A model generated the notes under the pieces. That model worked only from the letters and a program-made list of their open reading frames with translations, did not search any database and was not told the origin of the DNA. From contig CAJXYU010000004.1 of assembly GCA_913063155.1 (NCBI GenBank), positions 1 to 64,000 on the forward strand: DNA of 64,000 bases, read 5' to 3'. This stretch comes from an uncultured Desulfovibrio sp. (lineage in GTDB: Bacteria > Desulfobacterota > Desulfovibrionia > Desulfovibrionales > Desulfovibrionaceae). Within the stretch, counting starts at the first letter, position 1, and every line of letters begins with the position of its first letter. This document shows, piece by piece, positions 33,988 to 43,254 of this stretch. The position numbers and the translations under genes were made by a program.

Positions 33988-35273
33988 TGAAACTCGGACT
34001 GGCCGGATTCGGTACGGTCGGTTCCGGTCTGGCCAAGATTTTGGCCGAGAACGGGGACTGGCTGGGAAAACGACTCAACAAAAAGATTGAGATCAAAACC
34101 GTGGTCGTGCGCGACCTGACCAAGCAGCGTGCCGTCACGCTGGGTTCCGGCACCGAACTCACTACCGACCTTGACCGCCTGACAAATGACCCGGAAATCG
34201 ACATCATCGTCGAGCTCATGGGTGGGCTGGAGGCGGCCAAGACACTCATTGAAAAAGCGCTCAAAGCGGGCAAGCACGTAGTCACAGCCAACAAACACCT
34301 GTTGGCCGAACACGGGCTGGAACTTTTTGAGCTTGCCCGCCAAAACGGCCGAGGCCTGTACTACGAGGCCAGCTGCGCAGGCGGCATTCCCATTGTGCAG
34401 ACCCTGCGCGAGAGTCTCGCGGGCGACCGCATCGAAGAAATACTGGGGATCATGAACGGAACGGCCAACTATATCCTTTCCGAAATGACCACCAAATGCA
34501 TGGACTTCGAAACAGCCCTGCAGCAGGCCAAGGAACTCGGTTACGCCGAAGCCGACCCCACCTTCGATGTGGAAGGCTTTGATACGGCCCACAAGCTATG
34601 CGTGCTCATCCGCATCGCCTATGGCGTGGATTATCCCCTGTCACAACTGCCCATTCAGGGCATTTCCGGGGTCACCCCGCTGGACATCAAGTTCGCACGC
34701 GAATTCGGCTACCGCATCAAACTCCTGGCCCACGTCAAGGAGTACGACGGCAGGTTCGAGGCAGGGGTTCATCCTGCGCTGGTGCCTTACACCTACCTGT
34801 TGGCCCGCGTGGGCGGCAACTACAATGCCGTGCGCGTGGTGGGCAACGCGGTCGGTCCGGTCATGCTTCACGGCCAAGGTGCGGGCGACACCCCCACAGG
34901 CAGTGCCGTGCTTGCAGACATCATGAGCATAGCCCGGATCATGGACGGCGCCACCGCCCCGGACAACACCGGCTTCGGCGACATGCCCCTGCAAAGGGCT
35001 GACATTATGCCGCCTGAAGAGACCATGTCCAAATACTACTTCCGTTTCATGGTTGCGGACAAGACCGGTGTCATGGCCGCCGTCACCCGGTCCATGGCCG
35101 ATCACGGGGTTTCCATCGCTCAGGCGGTGCAAAAAGGCGAGAAAGACACCGAGGCGGTGCCTCTGGTCATCATCACCCACTCAACCACGACCTCGGCGGC
35201 CGAAGCTGTGGCGCGGGAAATCGACGCCATGGACTTTTCCATGGAGCCCTGCGTCAGATTCCGCATCCTCTAG
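33978..35273 (+). CDS. hom: Homoserine dehydrogenase
   Basis: A 431-residue enzyme that reduces aspartate semialdehyde to homoserine in the threonine/methionine pathway. It has the NAD(P) motif '[14 protein letters not shown]' (about 6-19) and the catalytic block '[16 protein letters not shown]' (about 192-207). A C-terminal ACT domain (about 355-431) should give feedback control by threonine. The start overlaps the alaC end by 10 bp and has AGAGGG upstream. The next gene is a predicted homoserine kinase. Confidence 0.93.
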   Translation: MQIVKLGLAGFGTVGSGLAKILAENGDWLGKRLNKKIEIKTVVVRDLTKQRAVTLGSGTELTTDLDRLTNDPEIDIIVELMGGLEAAKTLIEKALKAGKHVVTANKHLLAEHGLELFELARQNGRGLYYEASCAGGIPIVQTLRESLAGDRIEEILGIMNGTANYILSEMTTKCMDFETALQQAKELGYAEADPTFDVEGFDTAHKLCVLIRIAYGVDYPLSQLPIQGISGVTPLDIKFAREFGYRIKLLAHVKEYDGRFEAGVHPALVPYTYLLARVGGNYNAVRVVGNAVGPVMLHGQGAGDTPTGSAVLADIMSIARIMDGATAPDNTGFGDMPLQRADIMPPEETMSKYYFRFMVADKTGVMAAVTRSMADHGVSIAQAVQKGEKDTEAVPLVIITHSTTTSAAEAVAREIDAMDFSMEPCVRFRIL

Positions 35274-35286
35274 GCTGGATTGAACA

Positions 35287-36480
35287 ATGAAAGTACTCTT
35301 TCTCGTCGCAGACGGAATGGGAGACTGGTCCCTGGAGGAATTGGGCGGCAAAACGCCCTTGGAAGCGGCCGAGACACCGAATATGGACGAATTGGCCCGC
35401 ACCGGCATTGTGGGTCGGTGCAAGACCATCCCCGAAGGAATGCCTCCGGGTTCGGACGTGGCCAACATGGCCCTGCTCGGATTCGATCCGGCCCGATATC
35501 ACACCGGACGCGGTCCCATCGAAGCGGCGGCGCAGGGGCTCACCCTGGATGCCGAGGATCTGGTCTGGCGGTTGAATCTGGTCACAGTCTCTCAGTTGGA
35601 CAAAGACGGCTTCATGCTGGACTATTCGTCCGGACACATCTCCACGGAACAGTCGCGTCCTCTGGTGGAACGTCTGCAACGGGAAATCGGCAATGATGTC
35701 TATGAATTCGTGCCCGGTATCCAATACCGCCACCTTCTGGTGCAGAAAGGCGGAGCGCAGACGGACGATGCGGCCATGGCCATCAGTCCGCCACACGACA
35801 TCACGGATAAACCCATCAAAATGGACTTGCGGGCCTTTTCTCGCAATTCCGAACTCTGGGACGTCATTTTCAAGGCCCACGATCTGCTGGCCGACGACAA
35901 CCCCACCAAGGCGAACTCCATCTGGCCCTGGGGCCAGGGCCGCCCCCTCATACTCCCCTCCTTTGCCGAGACCTTCAAGCTTCACGGCGCAGTCATTTCC
36001 GCAGTGGACCTGATAAAGGGGCTCGGCTTTGCCTCGGGTATGGAGGTCATCGACGTGGAAGGGGCCACCGGCCTTCTGGAAACCAATTATGCAGGCAAGG
36101 TTCAGGCTACTCTCGACTACCTCAAGCATGGCGATTTCGCCTTCGTTCATCTGGAAGGTCCGGACGAATGCGGCCATGGTGGGGAGATCGAAAACAAGAC
36201 CGAAGCCATACGCCGTTTCGACGCCCTTGTCGTGGCTCCTTTGCGGGAAGCCCTCAAGGACGAAGAAGTGACCTGGGTCATCTGCTGCGACCACTACACG
36301 CCCATCGCGGTGCGGACGCACACAATGGACCCAGTGCCTTTCGTGGTCAATGCGCCCGGCATGGAACTTTCCGGCCTGGCACGTTTTACCGAGCAAACCG
36401 CTGACAGCACCGGAATCGTCCTTGAACACGGGCATGACCTGATGACGTATGCCCTGCAAAAAGCCGGAATTCTCCCATGA
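35287..36480 (+). CDS. Alkaline-phosphatase-superfamily protein: predicted homoserine kinase / ApgM-like
   Basis: A 397-residue metalloenzyme of the archaeal cofactor-independent phosphoglycerate mutase group. The N-terminal metal motif 'VADGMGDWSLEELGGKTPLE' and the 'PPGSDVANMALLG' nucleophile region are intact. Later metal residues occur in 'EGPDECGHGGE' and 'CCDHYTPIAVRTH'. A subfamily of these proteins (TIGR02535) has been proposed to replace ThrB as homoserine kinase because of its genomic linkage. Here it follows hom by 13 bp, which supports that reading. Phosphoglycerate mutase remains the alternative. Confidence 0.75.
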   Translation: MKVLFLVADGMGDWSLEELGGKTPLEAAETPNMDELARTGIVGRCKTIPEGMPPGSDVANMALLGFDPARYHTGRGPIEAAAQGLTLDAEDLVWRLNLVTVSQLDKDGFMLDYSSGHISTEQSRPLVERLQREIGNDVYEFVPGIQYRHLLVQKGGAQTDDAAMAISPPHDITDKPIKMDLRAFSRNSELWDVIFKAHDLLADDNPTKANSIWPWGQGRPLILPSFAETFKLHGAVISAVDLIKGLGFASGMEVIDVEGATGLLETNYAGKVQATLDYLKHGDFAFVHLEGPDECGHGGEIENKTEAIRRFDALVVAPLREALKDEEVTWVICCDHYTPIAVRTHTMDPVPFVVNAPGMELSGLARFTEQTADSTGIVLEHGHDLMTYALQKAGILP

Positions 36481-36899
36481 GCAAAACAAACGACTTTCCA
36501 CAGCCCGAAGCATGGTATCACCATTTTGTCTCCTATGGCGAGACCGACACTATGGGCGTACTTTACTACGCGGAGTATCTGCACCTTTTCGAACGAGCCC
36601 GAGGGCACCTCATCCGCGAGCGCGGCATCAGCTATGCCGAGGTAGAACGGCGGGGCGTGATCCTGCCAGTACGCGAGGCCCAGTGCCGCTACCGGGTTCC
36701 CGTACGTTACGACGACGAAATATTCGTCCGCGTGGCCGTAAGCGAATTCAAACGCGCCTCCATGAAATTCGCCTATGAAATCAGAGACAAGGACAAAACC
36801 ACCCTGCACGCTACGGGGATGACCGAACACGCCTGCCTGGACCCGGACGGCAAACTTTTCAGGACACCGGACTGGTTGGTGGACATGTTCAAACCTTAA
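36477..36899 (+). CDS. YbgC-type acyl-CoA thioesterase (hotdog fold)
   Basis: A 140-residue hotdog-fold thioesterase of the YbgC / 4-hydroxybenzoyl-CoA thioesterase family. The motif 'SYGETDTMGVLYYAEYLHLFERAR' carries the catalytic Asp. The ATG overlaps the upstream stop (ATGA), so translation is coupled. Though ybgC often sits beside tol-pal, here it closes the hom operon 18 kb away from the tol genes. The substrate is not predictable. Confidence 0.88.
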   Translation: MSKTNDFPQPEAWYHHFVSYGETDTMGVLYYAEYLHLFERARGHLIRERGISYAEVERRGVILPVREAQCRYRVPVRYDDEIFVRVAVSEFKRASMKFAYEIRDKDKTTLHATGMTEHACLDPDGKLFRTPDWLVDMFKP

Positions 36900-36907
36900 G
36901 AAACAAG

Positions 36908-36931
36908 GCCCCGATGGACCGGGGCTTTTTT
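36908..36931 (+). terminator. Terminator of the alaC-hom operon
   Basis: Stem GCCCCG / CGGGGC with a 6-nt loop followed by six T, 9 bp after the thioesterase stop. Confidence 0.8.
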
Positions 36932-36948
36932 CATGGACAAACAAAATC

Positions 36949-37734
36949 ATGCGCTTCGACGTACACACACACGCTTTTCACCCCAAAGTGGCCTCCAAGG
37001 TCATCGACAGCCTGTACTCCCACTATGGAATTCACCCCGTGGGCGTCGGCACCATTGAAGATCTGTTGCCGCACATCAGGACTGCCGGTCTGGATCGGGC
37101 CGTGGTGCATTCCGCCGCCACTGACCCGTCCCAGGTCATCCCGGTGAACAACTGGGCCATCCACTTGCAGAAAACCTACCCCGAAATAATTGCCTTCGGT
37201 TCCATGCACGTAGAATTCGGCAACATCGAGGCGGAGCTGGACCGCATTGAGACTCAGGGCATCAAGGGCCTTAAGTTTCATAACGATTTCCAGGGATTCA
37301 GAATGGACGATCCCCGCTTTTACAATCTCATGGAAATCATCGGCGACCGGTTCATACTCATGTTTCACGTGGGGTCTTCCCTCCCGCCCGAAGAAAACCC
37401 TTCCTGCCCGGTGAAAATGGCCAAGCTGGAAGAAATGTTTCCCCAATCGACCATGATCGCCGCACATATGGGAGGATATCGATACTGGGATCTGGCCTGC
37501 GACAACCTGGCCGGGACAGATATCTACGTGGATACGTCCAGCTCATTGCCCTTTATCTCCAAAGAGCAGTTCATGCATTTTTACGATAAACACGATAAGA
37601 AAAAAATCCTTTTCGGCAGCGACTACCCCATCTTTGATCCCAAGGACACCTTGGATTTGCTTAAGGTCAAGATAGGTCTCAAAGATGGGCAGGTTGAAGA
37701 GTTGCTTACCAACGCAACCCGTCTTTTCGCATAA
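36949..37734 (+). CDS. Amidohydrolase-2 family metal-dependent hydrolase
   Basis: A 261-residue TIM-barrel amidohydrolase of the amidohydrolase-2 family. The N-terminal metal motif is DVHTHAF, and KFHND marks the central lysine/histidine region near residue 105. 'MFHVGS' (about 142) and 'AAHMGGYRYWDL' (about 175) follow, and 'FGSDYPIFDP' (about 223) supplies the catalytic Asp. The family includes decarboxylases and lactonases; the substrate is unknown. The ATG comes only 18 bp after the preceding terminator, and there is no clear ribosome site, so expression may be low or depend on readthrough. Confidence 0.8.
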   Translation: MRFDVHTHAFHPKVASKVIDSLYSHYGIHPVGVGTIEDLLPHIRTAGLDRAVVHSAATDPSQVIPVNNWAIHLQKTYPEIIAFGSMHVEFGNIEAELDRIETQGIKGLKFHNDFQGFRMDDPRFYNLMEIIGDRFILMFHVGSSLPPEENPSCPVKMAKLEEMFPQSTMIAAHMGGYRYWDLACDNLAGTDIYVDTSSSLPFISKEQFMHFYDKHDKKKILFGSDYPIFDPKDTLDLLKVKIGLKDGQVEELLTNATRLFA

Positions 37735-37769
37735 AAGAGCCCCGCAGCCGAAACCACGGGGCTCTTTTT
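37733..37769. terminator. Bidirectional terminator between the amidohydrolase and dgt
   Basis: A 12-bp stem (AAAAGAGCCCCG / CGGGGCTCTTTT) with a 12-nt loop and T-runs on both strands. Confidence 0.85.
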
Positions 37770-37780
37770 ATTCTTGGCTA

Positions 37781-39061
37781 TTACACCAAATCGATGATGG
37801 AACCAAAGTCAGGATCAAAAAGCCGCTTGTAGGTTCGGACCACGAAACCGTCGGTCATGCCGGATATGTAGTCGCAGATGATACGGTATTTCACAGGTTC
37901 GTCTGCCCGTTCAATGGCTCTTGCATAATGATCTGGCAGGAGCACGAAATTACTGTGTTCCCGCTTCACATAGCGCTGCGCAAAAACATTGAAAAGGCGC
38001 CTGAGAATCTGTTCACCCTTGTATTCGAGCTGATGCACCTGAGGGGTGTGGAAGACCAGCGCCACAGCCATCATTTTAAGTAATGTGCAGACATCGTCCT
38101 TTTCCTGCGCCCGCTCTATTCCAAATCCGTAGCGGTGGGTCCTGGCAGACAGGAAGTTTTCACGCCGCACCAACCTGGTGCCGTGAATGAACTCGCCTAT
38201 GAGCCTGGCCAAATAGCGGCTGTAATCGTCGTTGACCATGGCATCGCAAAGTTCTTCCAGGATTTGATCATCCCTTCCCGTGTAGTCCCTTTTCTTCTCC
38301 TGCCGCCATTTGCGGATGCTCTTGATGGTGATGAACCCTGCCTGGATGCCGTCGCTGATGTCGTGGATGCTGTAGGCTATGTCGTCGGCCCAGTCCATGA
38401 TCTGGCATTCAATACTCTTGAAGTTGTTGCGCTCTTTCTCGACCGTCAGTACATCCTTAAACCTTTTTTCTCCGCTGACGAAATCCAGGATCTCCTCCTG
38501 GGAGTCATAGACGAAATGGTTCTTTTTCTTTTCCGAATCGGAAAAAATCGTCTTGTATTTCAGCATGCCGTCCAGAAAGGCGCGGGTTGGCTTCATGCCC
38601 GACCAATCAGTTCCCCGACGATAGAAGATATCCACGAGGATGCGCAGGTTCTGGGCGTTGCCCTCGAAACCTCCCGCATAATGTTTTTTCATGAGTTGGT
38701 TGAGAATATCCTCACCCGCATGGCCAAAGGAAGGATGTCCGATGTCGTGGGCCAGGCAGATGGATTCCACCAGGTTTTGATCGATGATGAAATCGTCCCC
38801 GAGGTCATCGGAGGTGCGGTTCAAGTGGTTGCATATGGAACGACCTATCTGTGAAACCTCGATGGAGTGTGTCAGACGGGTTCGGTAAAAATCATACTCA
38901 CCGGACAGGAATACCTGAGTCTTGTTCTGCAGCCTGCGGAAGGCCGGGGAATAGATGATGCGGTCACGGTCCTGTTCGAAGGGAGTACGGTCCTTGAGCT
39001 TCTTGGCCTCTCCCCTGCCGAACAGTTCCGTGTCAAAGTCGTTGTAAAATGTATTGTTCAA
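37781..39061 (-). CDS. dgt: dGTPase-like HD-domain dNTP triphosphohydrolase
   Basis: A 426-residue HD phosphohydrolase that cleaves dNTPs (dGTP in the type enzyme) to nucleoside and triphosphate. 'SPAFRRLQNKTQVF' near residue 38 and 'RTRLTHSIEVSQIGR' near 61 give the first His. 'CLAHDIGHPSFGHAGE' near 103 gives the HD pair, and 'DWADDIAYSIHDISDG' near 223 the distal Asp. The start codon is TTG, chosen because GGGAGA lies 7 nt upstream. It is a single gene convergent with the amidohydrolase. Confidence 0.88.
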   Translation of the reverse strand: MNNTFYNDFDTELFGRGEAKKLKDRTPFEQDRDRIIYSPAFRRLQNKTQVFLSGEYDFYRTRLTHSIEVSQIGRSICNHLNRTSDDLGDDFIIDQNLVESICLAHDIGHPSFGHAGEDILNQLMKKHYAGGFEGNAQNLRILVDIFYRRGTDWSGMKPTRAFLDGMLKYKTIFSDSEKKKNHFVYDSQEEILDFVSGEKRFKDVLTVEKERNNFKSIECQIMDWADDIAYSIHDISDGIQAGFITIKSIRKWRQEKKRDYTGRDDQILEELCDAMVNDDYSRYLARLIGEFIHGTRLVRRENFLSARTHRYGFGIERAQEKDDVCTLLKMMAVALVFHTPQVHQLEYKGEQILRRLFNVFAQRYVKREHSNFVLLPDHYARAIERADEPVKYRIICDYISGMTDGFVVRTYKRLFDPDFGSIIDLV

Positions 39062-39131
39062 GATATGTCTCCCGATGTTGATGGCGCAGCCTACCCAATT
39101 CCAATTTGATTGAGAACCCCGGGATCATGAC

Positions 39132-39168
39132 AAAAAAAAAGACGCCGACGGAATGCCCCGTCGACGTC
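39132..39168 (-). terminator. Terminator of the amino-acid ABC operon
   Basis: On the minus strand an 11-bp stem with one mismatch (GACGTCGACGG / CCGTCGGCGTC) and a 6-nt loop is followed by nine T. Confidence 0.85.
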
Positions 39169-39185
39169 CTTTCGTGTTCATTCTG

Positions 39186-39896
39186 TTACCCAAGATCCAA
39201 GACCATGCTGTTGTCCGTCCCTCGCGTGCTGCCCTCGCTCAATTTCTTTTCCACCCGCTCAAGGACTTTGGCGAAAGTCAGGGTCAGAGTCAGATATATG
39301 ACTCCGACACCGAGTAGGAAAGGCACATAGGTGTAATACTTGGCGCCAAGCACCTTGGCAGTGAACATGAGTTCCCCATAACCGACCACGGACACCAGGG
39401 AAGAATCCTTGAGAAGCACGATGAGTTCGTTGCACAGGGGCGGAATCATACGCTTGAAGGCCTGGGGCAGGATCACGTAGATCATGGATTGCCTGTGAGT
39501 CAGCCCCGAGCAGCGAGCCGCCTCCATCTGGCCACGATTGATGGACAGGATACCTGCACGGATGACCTCCGCGGTGTAGGCACCGGAGTTGATACCGAGC
39601 GCCACCATACCGAGCCAGAAGGCATCCTGGGGCATACGGGCGTCAAAGGCGATGCTGTACAGCTGCGGCAGGCCGAACATAAAGAAATATATCTGCAGAA
39701 GCATGGGAGTGCCGCGGATGATCTGGATATAGATGTCAGCGATGAAACGGAGCATCGCATTACGGCTGATCCGGGCCACTCCTGCAAGGGTGCCAAGACA
39801 GAGACCGATGGCCAAAGCACTAAACGTGATTTTAAGCGTATTGCCCGCACCGCTCAGAAACAACTCGTAATGCTCGAAAACGAGAGAAAAATCCAA
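39186..39896 (-). CDS. Polar amino acid ABC transporter permease (HisM/GlnP type)
   Basis: A 236-residue inner-membrane permease with about five transmembrane helices. The cytoplasmic EAA-type loop is 'QMEAARCSGLTHRQSMIYVILPQAF' near residue 130. The N-terminus 'YELFLSGAGNTLKITFSALAIGL' is typical of the HisMQ family. The start is TTG 39896, supported by AGGAG 7 nt upstream; no ATG is available nearby. It follows the binding-protein gene but no ATPase gene is present in the cluster, so an ATPase must be shared from elsewhere. Confidence 0.88.
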   Translation of the reverse strand: MDFSLVFEHYELFLSGAGNTLKITFSALAIGLCLGTLAGVARISRNAMLRFIADIYIQIIRGTPMLLQIYFFMFGLPQLYSIAFDARMPQDAFWLGMVALGINSGAYTAEVIRAGILSINRGQMEAARCSGLTHRQSMIYVILPQAFKRMIPPLCNELIVLLKDSSLVSVVGYGELMFTAKVLGAKYYTYVPFLLGVGVIYLTLTLTFAKVLERVEKKLSEGSTRGTDNSMVLDLG

Positions 39897-39927
39897 AACA
39901 AGACTCCTGGGTGAAGTATTCGGTAAT

Positions 39928-39963
39928 CAGGCGGCCGGGAAGGGACATCATCCCGGCCGCCTG
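39928..39963 (-). other. Intercistronic hairpin after the amino-acid binding protein gene
   Basis: A perfect 13-bp stem (CAGGCGGCCGGGA arm) with a 10-nt loop lies between the binding-protein stop and the permease start. There is no T-run. It probably stabilises the upstream message or limits readthrough. Confidence 0.6.
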
Positions 39964-39974
39964 AACTCATCCGT

Positions 39975-40730
39975 TTATTTCATCCATTTGTCAACAAGCT
40001 TGCCCAGTGTTCCATCTTTTTCGACTTCATCCAGGGCCTTGTTCAGGGCTTCGACCAGCTTGGGATTGCCCTTGGCGACGACAACGGCGTTTTCCTCATA
40101 GCTCAACTTTTCCGGAGAAATGACGAACCCCTGCTTTTTGGCGTACTCTTCAGCAACGGGAATGTCGGCCACAACGGCATCAACAGCCTTGGTCTTGAGC
40201 ATCATGAAAGCGGTTGAATAGGTCTCGGGCTTGAGAACTTCGACGCCTTCGATCTTTTCGGCGGCTTCCTGTCCGGTAGTGCCGAGTTGGACACCCACTT
40301 TCTTGCCTTTGAGGTCTGCACCGGACTTGATGGCGGAATCGGGCAGTGTAACGATGACCTGACCGGAAACAAAGTAGGCCTTGGAGAAATCAACACTCTT
40401 CTTGCGATCCTCGGAAACGCTGAAGCCGGAGAAACCGATGTCCACCTGGCCCATGTTCACGGCGGCGATGATGGAATCGAAGCTCATGGTTTTCCACTCC
40501 ACCTTGAGCCCCATTTTTTCCGCCATGGCGTCCATGAGGTCTATATCGAAACCGACACGGGTGTTGCCGTCCATGCTTTCATACGGCGGGTAATCCGGGC
40601 TGTTACCGATGATGATGACCCCATCCTTCCGGATCTTGTCCCACATGTCAGCGGAAGCGATCTGAGAAGTGGCCAGCAGCGCAGTGGCCATCAGGGCGAC
40701 GACGAACAGTTTTTTCAGAGTGAACAGCAT
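39975..40730 (-). CDS. Polar amino acid ABC transporter substrate-binding protein
   Basis: A 251-residue periplasmic protein of SBP_bac_3 type. A signal peptide is visible (about 1-27, ending 'SQIASA'). 'GNSPDYPPYESMDGNTRVGFDIDLM' is the family N-terminal binding motif, with 'GFSGFSVSEDRKKSVDFS' next. 'GVQLGTTGQEAAE' marks the second lobe. GGAGAG precedes the ATG at 40730. It is probably for polar amino acids such as glutamine or arginine; specificity cannot be assigned. Confidence 0.9.
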   Translation of the reverse strand: MLFTLKKLFVVALMATALLATSQIASADMWDKIRKDGVIIIGNSPDYPPYESMDGNTRVGFDIDLMDAMAEKMGLKVEWKTMSFDSIIAAVNMGQVDIGFSGFSVSEDRKKSVDFSKAYFVSGQVIVTLPDSAIKSGADLKGKKVGVQLGTTGQEAAEKIEGVEVLKPETYSTAFMMLKTKAVDAVVADIPVAEEYAKKQGFVISPEKLSYEENAVVVAKGNPKLVEALNKALDEVEKDGTLGKLVDKWMK

Positions 40731-40774
40731 ACTCTCTCCTCTTCTTGCTAGATGAACTATTGACAGCGGGCGCA

Positions 40775-42319
40775 CTATACGGCCGCTTCCTCAACAATAC
40801 CGGCCATAAGCGGACCGATTTTGTCTGGTGTTGCCTTATCGGATGTGGGCAGCATGCCCAGGATGCGTCCGTTGTAAATGACGGCGATCCTGTCTGCCAG
40901 CTGCAGAGCCTCGTTGAGGTCACCGGTGACCAGCAGGATGCCGGCCATGGCCCGAACCTCCAGAAGCCGCTTCCACACTTCTTCCGTCGCCGAAATATCA
41001 AGGCCCTGTGTGGGCTGTTCAGCGACAATAAGCACCGGCTCGCGATACAGTTCACGAGCCAGCACGGCCTTTTGCAGGTTTCCGCCGGAAAGCTGCCAGG
41101 CCAGGGCCTGGATTCTTCCAGGCCTGATGTCGAATTTCTCCACGAGACCGACGGTTTCCGTCGAAGCCCGCTTCTTATCAAGCCACGGTCCTATGGCGAA
41201 ACCCTTTCGTGTCGTCAAAAGAATGTTATCCACCATATCGCATTCCCGCAGGGTGGCAAGTCCCAACCTGTCCTCGGGAATATACGAAAGCGACCGTTTC
41301 CAGGTCGATTCTGCAAAGAATCGTCGCCACGGTTTACCGCCGATGACAATGGTATCCCGAGGCGGTTTGCGGAGCCCGCAGATGGACTCCACCAAAGGCT
41401 TCTGGCCGTTTCCGGCAACTCCCACCAACGCGACGATCTCGCCTTGGCGGACTTCAAAATCAACTTCGTTGAGTCCCATGCCCGAGAGATTGCGTACCTC
41501 AAGTACGGGTTTTCCGGATTCCATTGGTGCGCGGTCGATCTCCAAAATAACTTCCTTGCCCACCATACGACAGGCCAGATCGGCTTTGGATTCGACGCAA
41601 TCGGGATCCACTTCCCCTTCTATGACACCGCGCCGCAGAATAGCGATATCGTCGGCAAGTGCAAGAACTTCTTCAAGCTTATGGCTTATAAAGACAATGG
41701 ACTTGCCTTGTTCGGCCATTTTCCAGAGGGCCTCGAACAGACGGATGGTTTCCTCCGGAGTAAGAACAGCCGTGGGTTCGTCAAAAATGAGTATACGGCT
41801 GTCTCGATACAAGAGTTTGAGAATTTCCACACGCTGCTTTTCTCCCATGGACAGATCGCACACCCTTGCTCCGGGGGCTACGTCAAGGCCGAACCTTCCC
41901 GCCAGCTCACCAACCCGTTTTTCCATTTCTTTGGGATTGATGAAAAAACCGCCGGTCTGTCCCAAGAGCACATTCTGGGCCACTGTCATGGATTCTACCA
42001 GCATAAAATGTTGGTAGACCATGCCGATACCGGCATTGATGGCCTCCTTGGACGAAGAAAAATCCATGACTTTACCGTCTATTTCAATATGGCCTTCGTC
42101 GGGCTTGTAGCGACCGGCCAGCATGGACATCATGGTACTCTTGCCCGCGCCGTTTTCTCCCAACAACGCCTTGATGCGCCCCGGATAAAGGTCAAGATTG
42201 ATGTTGTTGTTGGCCACCACCTTGCCGAAACGCTTGGTGACGCCGACCAGACGAACGACAGGAACTTCGTTTTCCGTGAGGGGCTTACGCGCCGGCCGGA
42301 TAAAATCACAGGTGCTCAC
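40775..42319 (-). CDS. Nucleoside/purine-type ABC transporter ATPase, two domains
   Basis: A 514-residue protein with two ABC domains, as in the YufO / simple-sugar-nucleoside class. Domain 1 has GENGAGKST and 'LSMGEKQRVEI' with 'IFDEPTAVLTP'. Domain 2 has a relaxed Walker A, GVAGNGQKP, plus 'LSGGNLQKAVLAREL' and 'AEQPTQGLD'. Degenerate second sites are normal in this class. The GTG start at 42319 is supported by GGAGGG and lies 2 nt after the permease stop. The frame stays open upstream into permease antisense-like sequence, which is not counted. It is last in the bmp operon. Confidence 0.88.
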   Translation of the reverse strand: MSTCDFIRPARKPLTENEVPVVRLVGVTKRFGKVVANNNINLDLYPGRIKALLGENGAGKSTMMSMLAGRYKPDEGHIEIDGKVMDFSSSKEAINAGIGMVYQHFMLVESMTVAQNVLLGQTGGFFINPKEMEKRVGELAGRFGLDVAPGARVCDLSMGEKQRVEILKLLYRDSRILIFDEPTAVLTPEETIRLFEALWKMAEQGKSIVFISHKLEEVLALADDIAILRRGVIEGEVDPDCVESKADLACRMVGKEVILEIDRAPMESGKPVLEVRNLSGMGLNEVDFEVRQGEIVALVGVAGNGQKPLVESICGLRKPPRDTIVIGGKPWRRFFAESTWKRSLSYIPEDRLGLATLRECDMVDNILLTTRKGFAIGPWLDKKRASTETVGLVEKFDIRPGRIQALAWQLSGGNLQKAVLARELYREPVLIVAEQPTQGLDISATEEVWKRLLEVRAMAGILLVTGDLNEALQLADRIAVIYNGRILGMLPTSDKATPDKIGPLMAGIVEEAAV

Positions 42320-42321
42320 GG

Positions 42322-43239
42322 CTATCCCTCCGGCTCGATGTTGGTGCCTAATGCTGCGGGCATATCCGAATGCTTGCGCCTGCAGGCAGAGAAGACCAGG
42401 GCGATGATGGTCAGCGCATAAGGCAACGCCAGCAGGATGGAGGACGGAATATTCGTTCCGGAAGCCTGTAGACGAAGCTGAAAGGCCATGACGCCACCGA
42501 AGAGATATGCGCCAACGACCGCCCTGCCCGGGCGCCAGAAGGCGAATATGACCAAGGCAACCGCGATCCATCCCCGCCCACCGGAAAGCCCGTTGGTCCA
42601 CAAATGGGTGTAGGCCAGGGAAAGGTAAGCCCCGCCGAGCCCGATAAGAAATCCGCCACCGAGCACGGCACTATAGCGCAACAAAATGGGCTTGAGACCT
42701 GCGGCCGCTGCTGCGGCCGGGTATTCACCCACGGATTCCATGGCCATTCCCAGGCTGGTCCGTTTGAAGAAAAACCAAAACAGTACGGGAACAACGTAGG
42801 AGACGTAGACCAGCGCGTCCTGCTTGAAGAGGATGTCGCCCATCACCGGGATGGACGAAAGAATCGGAAAAGCCGCTTTTTCAAAGCCTTCGCACGGCAA
42901 GCCGATATATGGAGTACCCAGAAAGCGTGTCAATCCAAGGCCCAGGATGGTGAGAGCCAAGCCGGAAACAACTTGATTGCCCAGGCAGGAAATGCAGACG
43001 AATCCGTGAATGAAGGCCAGAAACAGGCCAGCACAACCTCCCGCCAAGAAACCCAGCGTGGCCGAGCCGGTGGTGAACGTGGTCACGAAAGCGGCCAGAG
43101 CGGAAAAGCTCATGATGCCTTCGACCCCCAGATTCAGGACGCCGCCCTTCTCAGTCATCATCTCGCCGAGGGTGGCGTAGAGGATGGGTGTGCCGGACTG
43201 GACCGTGGCGTTCAACAAGGGAACAATTAATTCCAGCAT
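42322..43239 (-). CDS. Nucleoside/purine-type ABC transporter permease (YufQ-like)
   Basis: A 305-residue inner-membrane permease of the BPD_transp_2 family with about eight hydrophobic segments. The motif 'TEKGGVLNLGVEGIMSFSALAAF' near residue 28 is diagnostic of nucleoside/simple-sugar permeases of the YufQ/NupC class. The ATG at 43239 is preferred over TTG 43248. It is 15 nt after the partner permease and 2 nt before the ATPase. Confidence 0.88.
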   Translation of the reverse strand: MLELIVPLLNATVQSGTPILYATLGEMMTEKGGVLNLGVEGIMSFSALAAFVTTFTTGSATLGFLAGGCAGLFLAFIHGFVCISCLGNQVVSGLALTILGLGLTRFLGTPYIGLPCEGFEKAAFPILSSIPVMGDILFKQDALVYVSYVVPVLFWFFFKRTSLGMAMESVGEYPAAAAAAGLKPILLRYSAVLGGGFLIGLGGAYLSLAYTHLWTNGLSGGRGWIAVALVIFAFWRPGRAVVGAYLFGGVMAFQLRLQASGTNIPSSILLALPYALTIIALVFSACRRKHSDMPAALGTNIEPEG

Positions 43240-43254
43240 ATACGACAAGCAGCC

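Noticed and set aside
40745-42421. Open frame of over 550 codons on the + strand opposite the purine ABC ATPase
   Set aside because: Opposite a two-domain ATPase with intact motifs; no recognisable domain or ribosome site.
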